Assembly (NCBI GenBank): GCA_047974805.1
Contig: JBKECS010000046.1
Span: forward strand, 1-8,049
Reading direction: 5' to 3'
From: JAJXUB01 sp047974805
GTDB lineage: Bacteria > Actinomycetota > Actinomycetes > Actinomycetales > Dermatophilaceae
Length of the DNA: 8,049 nt
Positions 7,298 to 8,049 of this stretch are shown here, piece after piece. Below the pieces are notes generated by a model. That model saw nothing but the letters and a program-made list of their open reading frames with translations. It did no database searches and had not been told where the DNA came from. A program made the position numbers and the translations under genes. Position 1 is the first letter of the stretch. Each line of letters starts with the position of its first letter.

Positions 7298-7757
7298 CTA
7301 TTCGTCGCGCAGGTGCGCCTGCGGCCGGTGGCCCGCGTTGGCTTGTGCCCCGGTCACTGCCCGTGCAGTCAGGGCGTCATGGATCGGCTGCGACCGCAGC
7401 ATCATCGCCATGCGATGGCATCGACGAACGCACCGGTGAGCGCCGCCCGCAACTCCGGGACGCGCGAGCGATCGGGCGTGCAGCGTCTCATCGGCCAGTG
7501 GCCTGTGCCGCAACTCCGGGACGCGCGAGCGATCGGCCTGGCGCAGTCCGGCCATGATCGCCTTGTTGTAGTAGCCCCCTTGAAGTGGGCCTCGCCCAGG
7601 CCAGCAATCAGGTCAACGATGAACGGGGCGTGTGCCAGGCTCGGATCCTGCAGGGGGCCAACTCGAAGTCGGTGCGCCGTGCGATCAGGAGGTGCGAGGC
7701 CGCAAAGCCCGCGCCCGAGGCAACGAGCATCCGCACATCCCGCCGGGAGACCTGCAT
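7298..7757 (-). pseudogene. Degraded coding sequence, possibly IS110-like transposase remnant
   Basis: Reading right to left, protein-like pieces occur in changing frames. From the ATG at 7757 the first piece begins MQVSRRDVRMLVASGAGFAA and is followed by SHLLIARRTDFELAP. A second piece is LQDPSLAHAPFIVDLIAGLG followed by EAHFKG. A third is GYYNKAIMAGLRQADRSRVP followed by ELR. If the 61-bp duplication at 7447-7536 is collapsed, the third piece continues AALTGAFVDA. A last frame gives HRMAMMLRSQ and DALTARAV, ending at 7298. The order ELRxALTGxF then HHxxxxMLxxxxxxDALTA recalls the linker region of IS110-family transposases, but I am not sure. At least two frame changes and in-frame stops indicate it is not functional. 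Confidence 0.35.
7447..7536. repeat. 29-bp direct repeat pair around a 32-bp insert (locus B)
   Basis: Positions 7447-7475 and 7508-7536 are identical over 29 bases (starting CCGCAACTCCGGGACG and ending GCGAGCGATCGG). A 32-bp insert at 7476-7507 (starts GCGTGCAGCG) separates them. Flanking bases differ on both sides (7446 c versus 7507 g; 7476 g versus 7537 c), so the repeat length is exactly 29 and the period 61, as at 182-271. The sequence is unrelated to locus A beyond short stretches such as CTCC and ATC. The 61-base step shifts the reading frame of the degraded minus-strand gene it lies in. Confidence 0.95.
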
Positions 7758-7773
7758 CACCGAACCCTGCACA

Positions 7774-8049
7774 ATGGCGAAAACATACCTTTATCGGGGC
7801 GTCATGATCCCGCGGATGCTCACCGTTCGAACGGCAGCCGGTGATCTGGCCGGAACCATCGCACCGCCCTGGGCCGTTGACAGCAACGGGGTATCGGTGC
7901 CTACCGAGTACATCATCTCGGGCAACACGGTTGTTCAGCGAGTTTACCCCTCAGTATCCACTGCGTACCCGGTAGTAGCTGACCCGTTCTGGATTCCTGC
8001 GCTTATGGTGATGGCACACCTTACTCGGCATGCAATCACACAGGCAGCA
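7774..8049 (+). CDS. Secreted-type hypothetical protein with YPVVADP motif (partial, runs off right edge)
   Basis: From the ATG at 7774 the product starts MAKTYLYRGVMIPRMLTV and runs to the window end without a stop (92 codons). Inside are GTIAPPWAVDSNGVSVPTEY (from about residue 27), then ISGNTVVQRVYPSV, STAYPVVADPFW and LTRHAITQAA at the edge. The order PWAxDxxGxxVPTxY, GNTxVQxV and YPVVADP is one I know from actinobacterial exported hypothetical proteins. Those usually have a signal peptide and more sequence before this point, which is missing here. The gene may therefore be N-terminally truncated, or start further upstream: the frame is open back to 7558, with GTG codons at 7585, 7630 and 7672. 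The ATG at 7804 is another possible start. No start has a strong ribosome binding site. GC content and codon use (several GTA and ACT codons) differ clearly from the hut genes, which suggests foreign origin. Confidence 0.6.
   Translation, partial: MAKTYLYRGVMIPRMLTVRTAAGDLAGTIAPPWAVDSNGVSVPTEYIISGNTVVQRVYPSVSTAYPVVADPFWIPALMVMAHLTRHAITQAA

Noticed and set aside
4979..7807. A 942-codon open frame on the plus strand
   Set aside because: It runs antisense through all of hutU, whose protein is unmistakable. Its translation shows no domain and results from high GC removing stops.

Overview
The window reads as high-GC actinobacterial chromosome. GC-rich third codon positions run through every intact gene, the insertion sequence at the left edge has an actinobacterial IS3-type end, and the gene order hutU - M20 amidohydrolase - hutF - hutI resembles Streptomyces and related actinobacteria. 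I cannot name the genus; a Micrococcales-type organism is a guess.

Layout, left to right. 1-314: left end of an IS3-family element on the minus strand, with its terminal inverted repeat near 287-314 and the first 66 codons of orfA running off the window edge. 352-399: a strong hairpin. 412-930: a small exported protein with a PepSY-like core (minus strand). 1103-6697: a four-gene minus-strand histidine-utilisation operon, transcribed hutU, M20-family amidohydrolase, hutF, hutI. The last two junctions are 4-base ATGA overlaps, so translation is probably coupled. 6698-7297: a non-coding stretch upstream of hutU, holding a small dyad (candidate operator) and a very strong 21-bp stem. 7298-7757: degraded coding sequence, possibly old transposase. 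7774-8049: a plus-strand gene of lower GC, cut by the right edge, encoding the middle of an actinobacterial secreted-protein type with a YPVVADP motif.

How the genes work together. Urocanate is hydrated by HutU to imidazolonepropionate, HutI opens the ring to formimino-glutamate, and HutF deiminates that to N-formyl-glutamate and ammonia. No HutG-type deformylase is visible. An M20 amidohydrolase of the allantoate/N-carbamoyl-amino-acid hydrolase type sits inside the operon and is the natural candidate for releasing glutamate. Histidine ammonia-lyase (hutH) and a regulator are not in the window.

The most unusual signal is a pair of direct repeats at opposite ends of the window, in unrelated sequences. 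At 182-271 and 7447-7536, an exactly 29-bp sequence is repeated perfectly around an exactly 32-bp insert, a 61-bp period. One copy lies in the IS3 orfA start region, the other in the degraded gene. The 29/32/29 geometry is that of one repeat-spacer-repeat unit of a type I-E CRISPR array, although neither sequence is a recognisable CRISPR repeat. Off-target Cas1-Cas2 spacer integration is one testable explanation.
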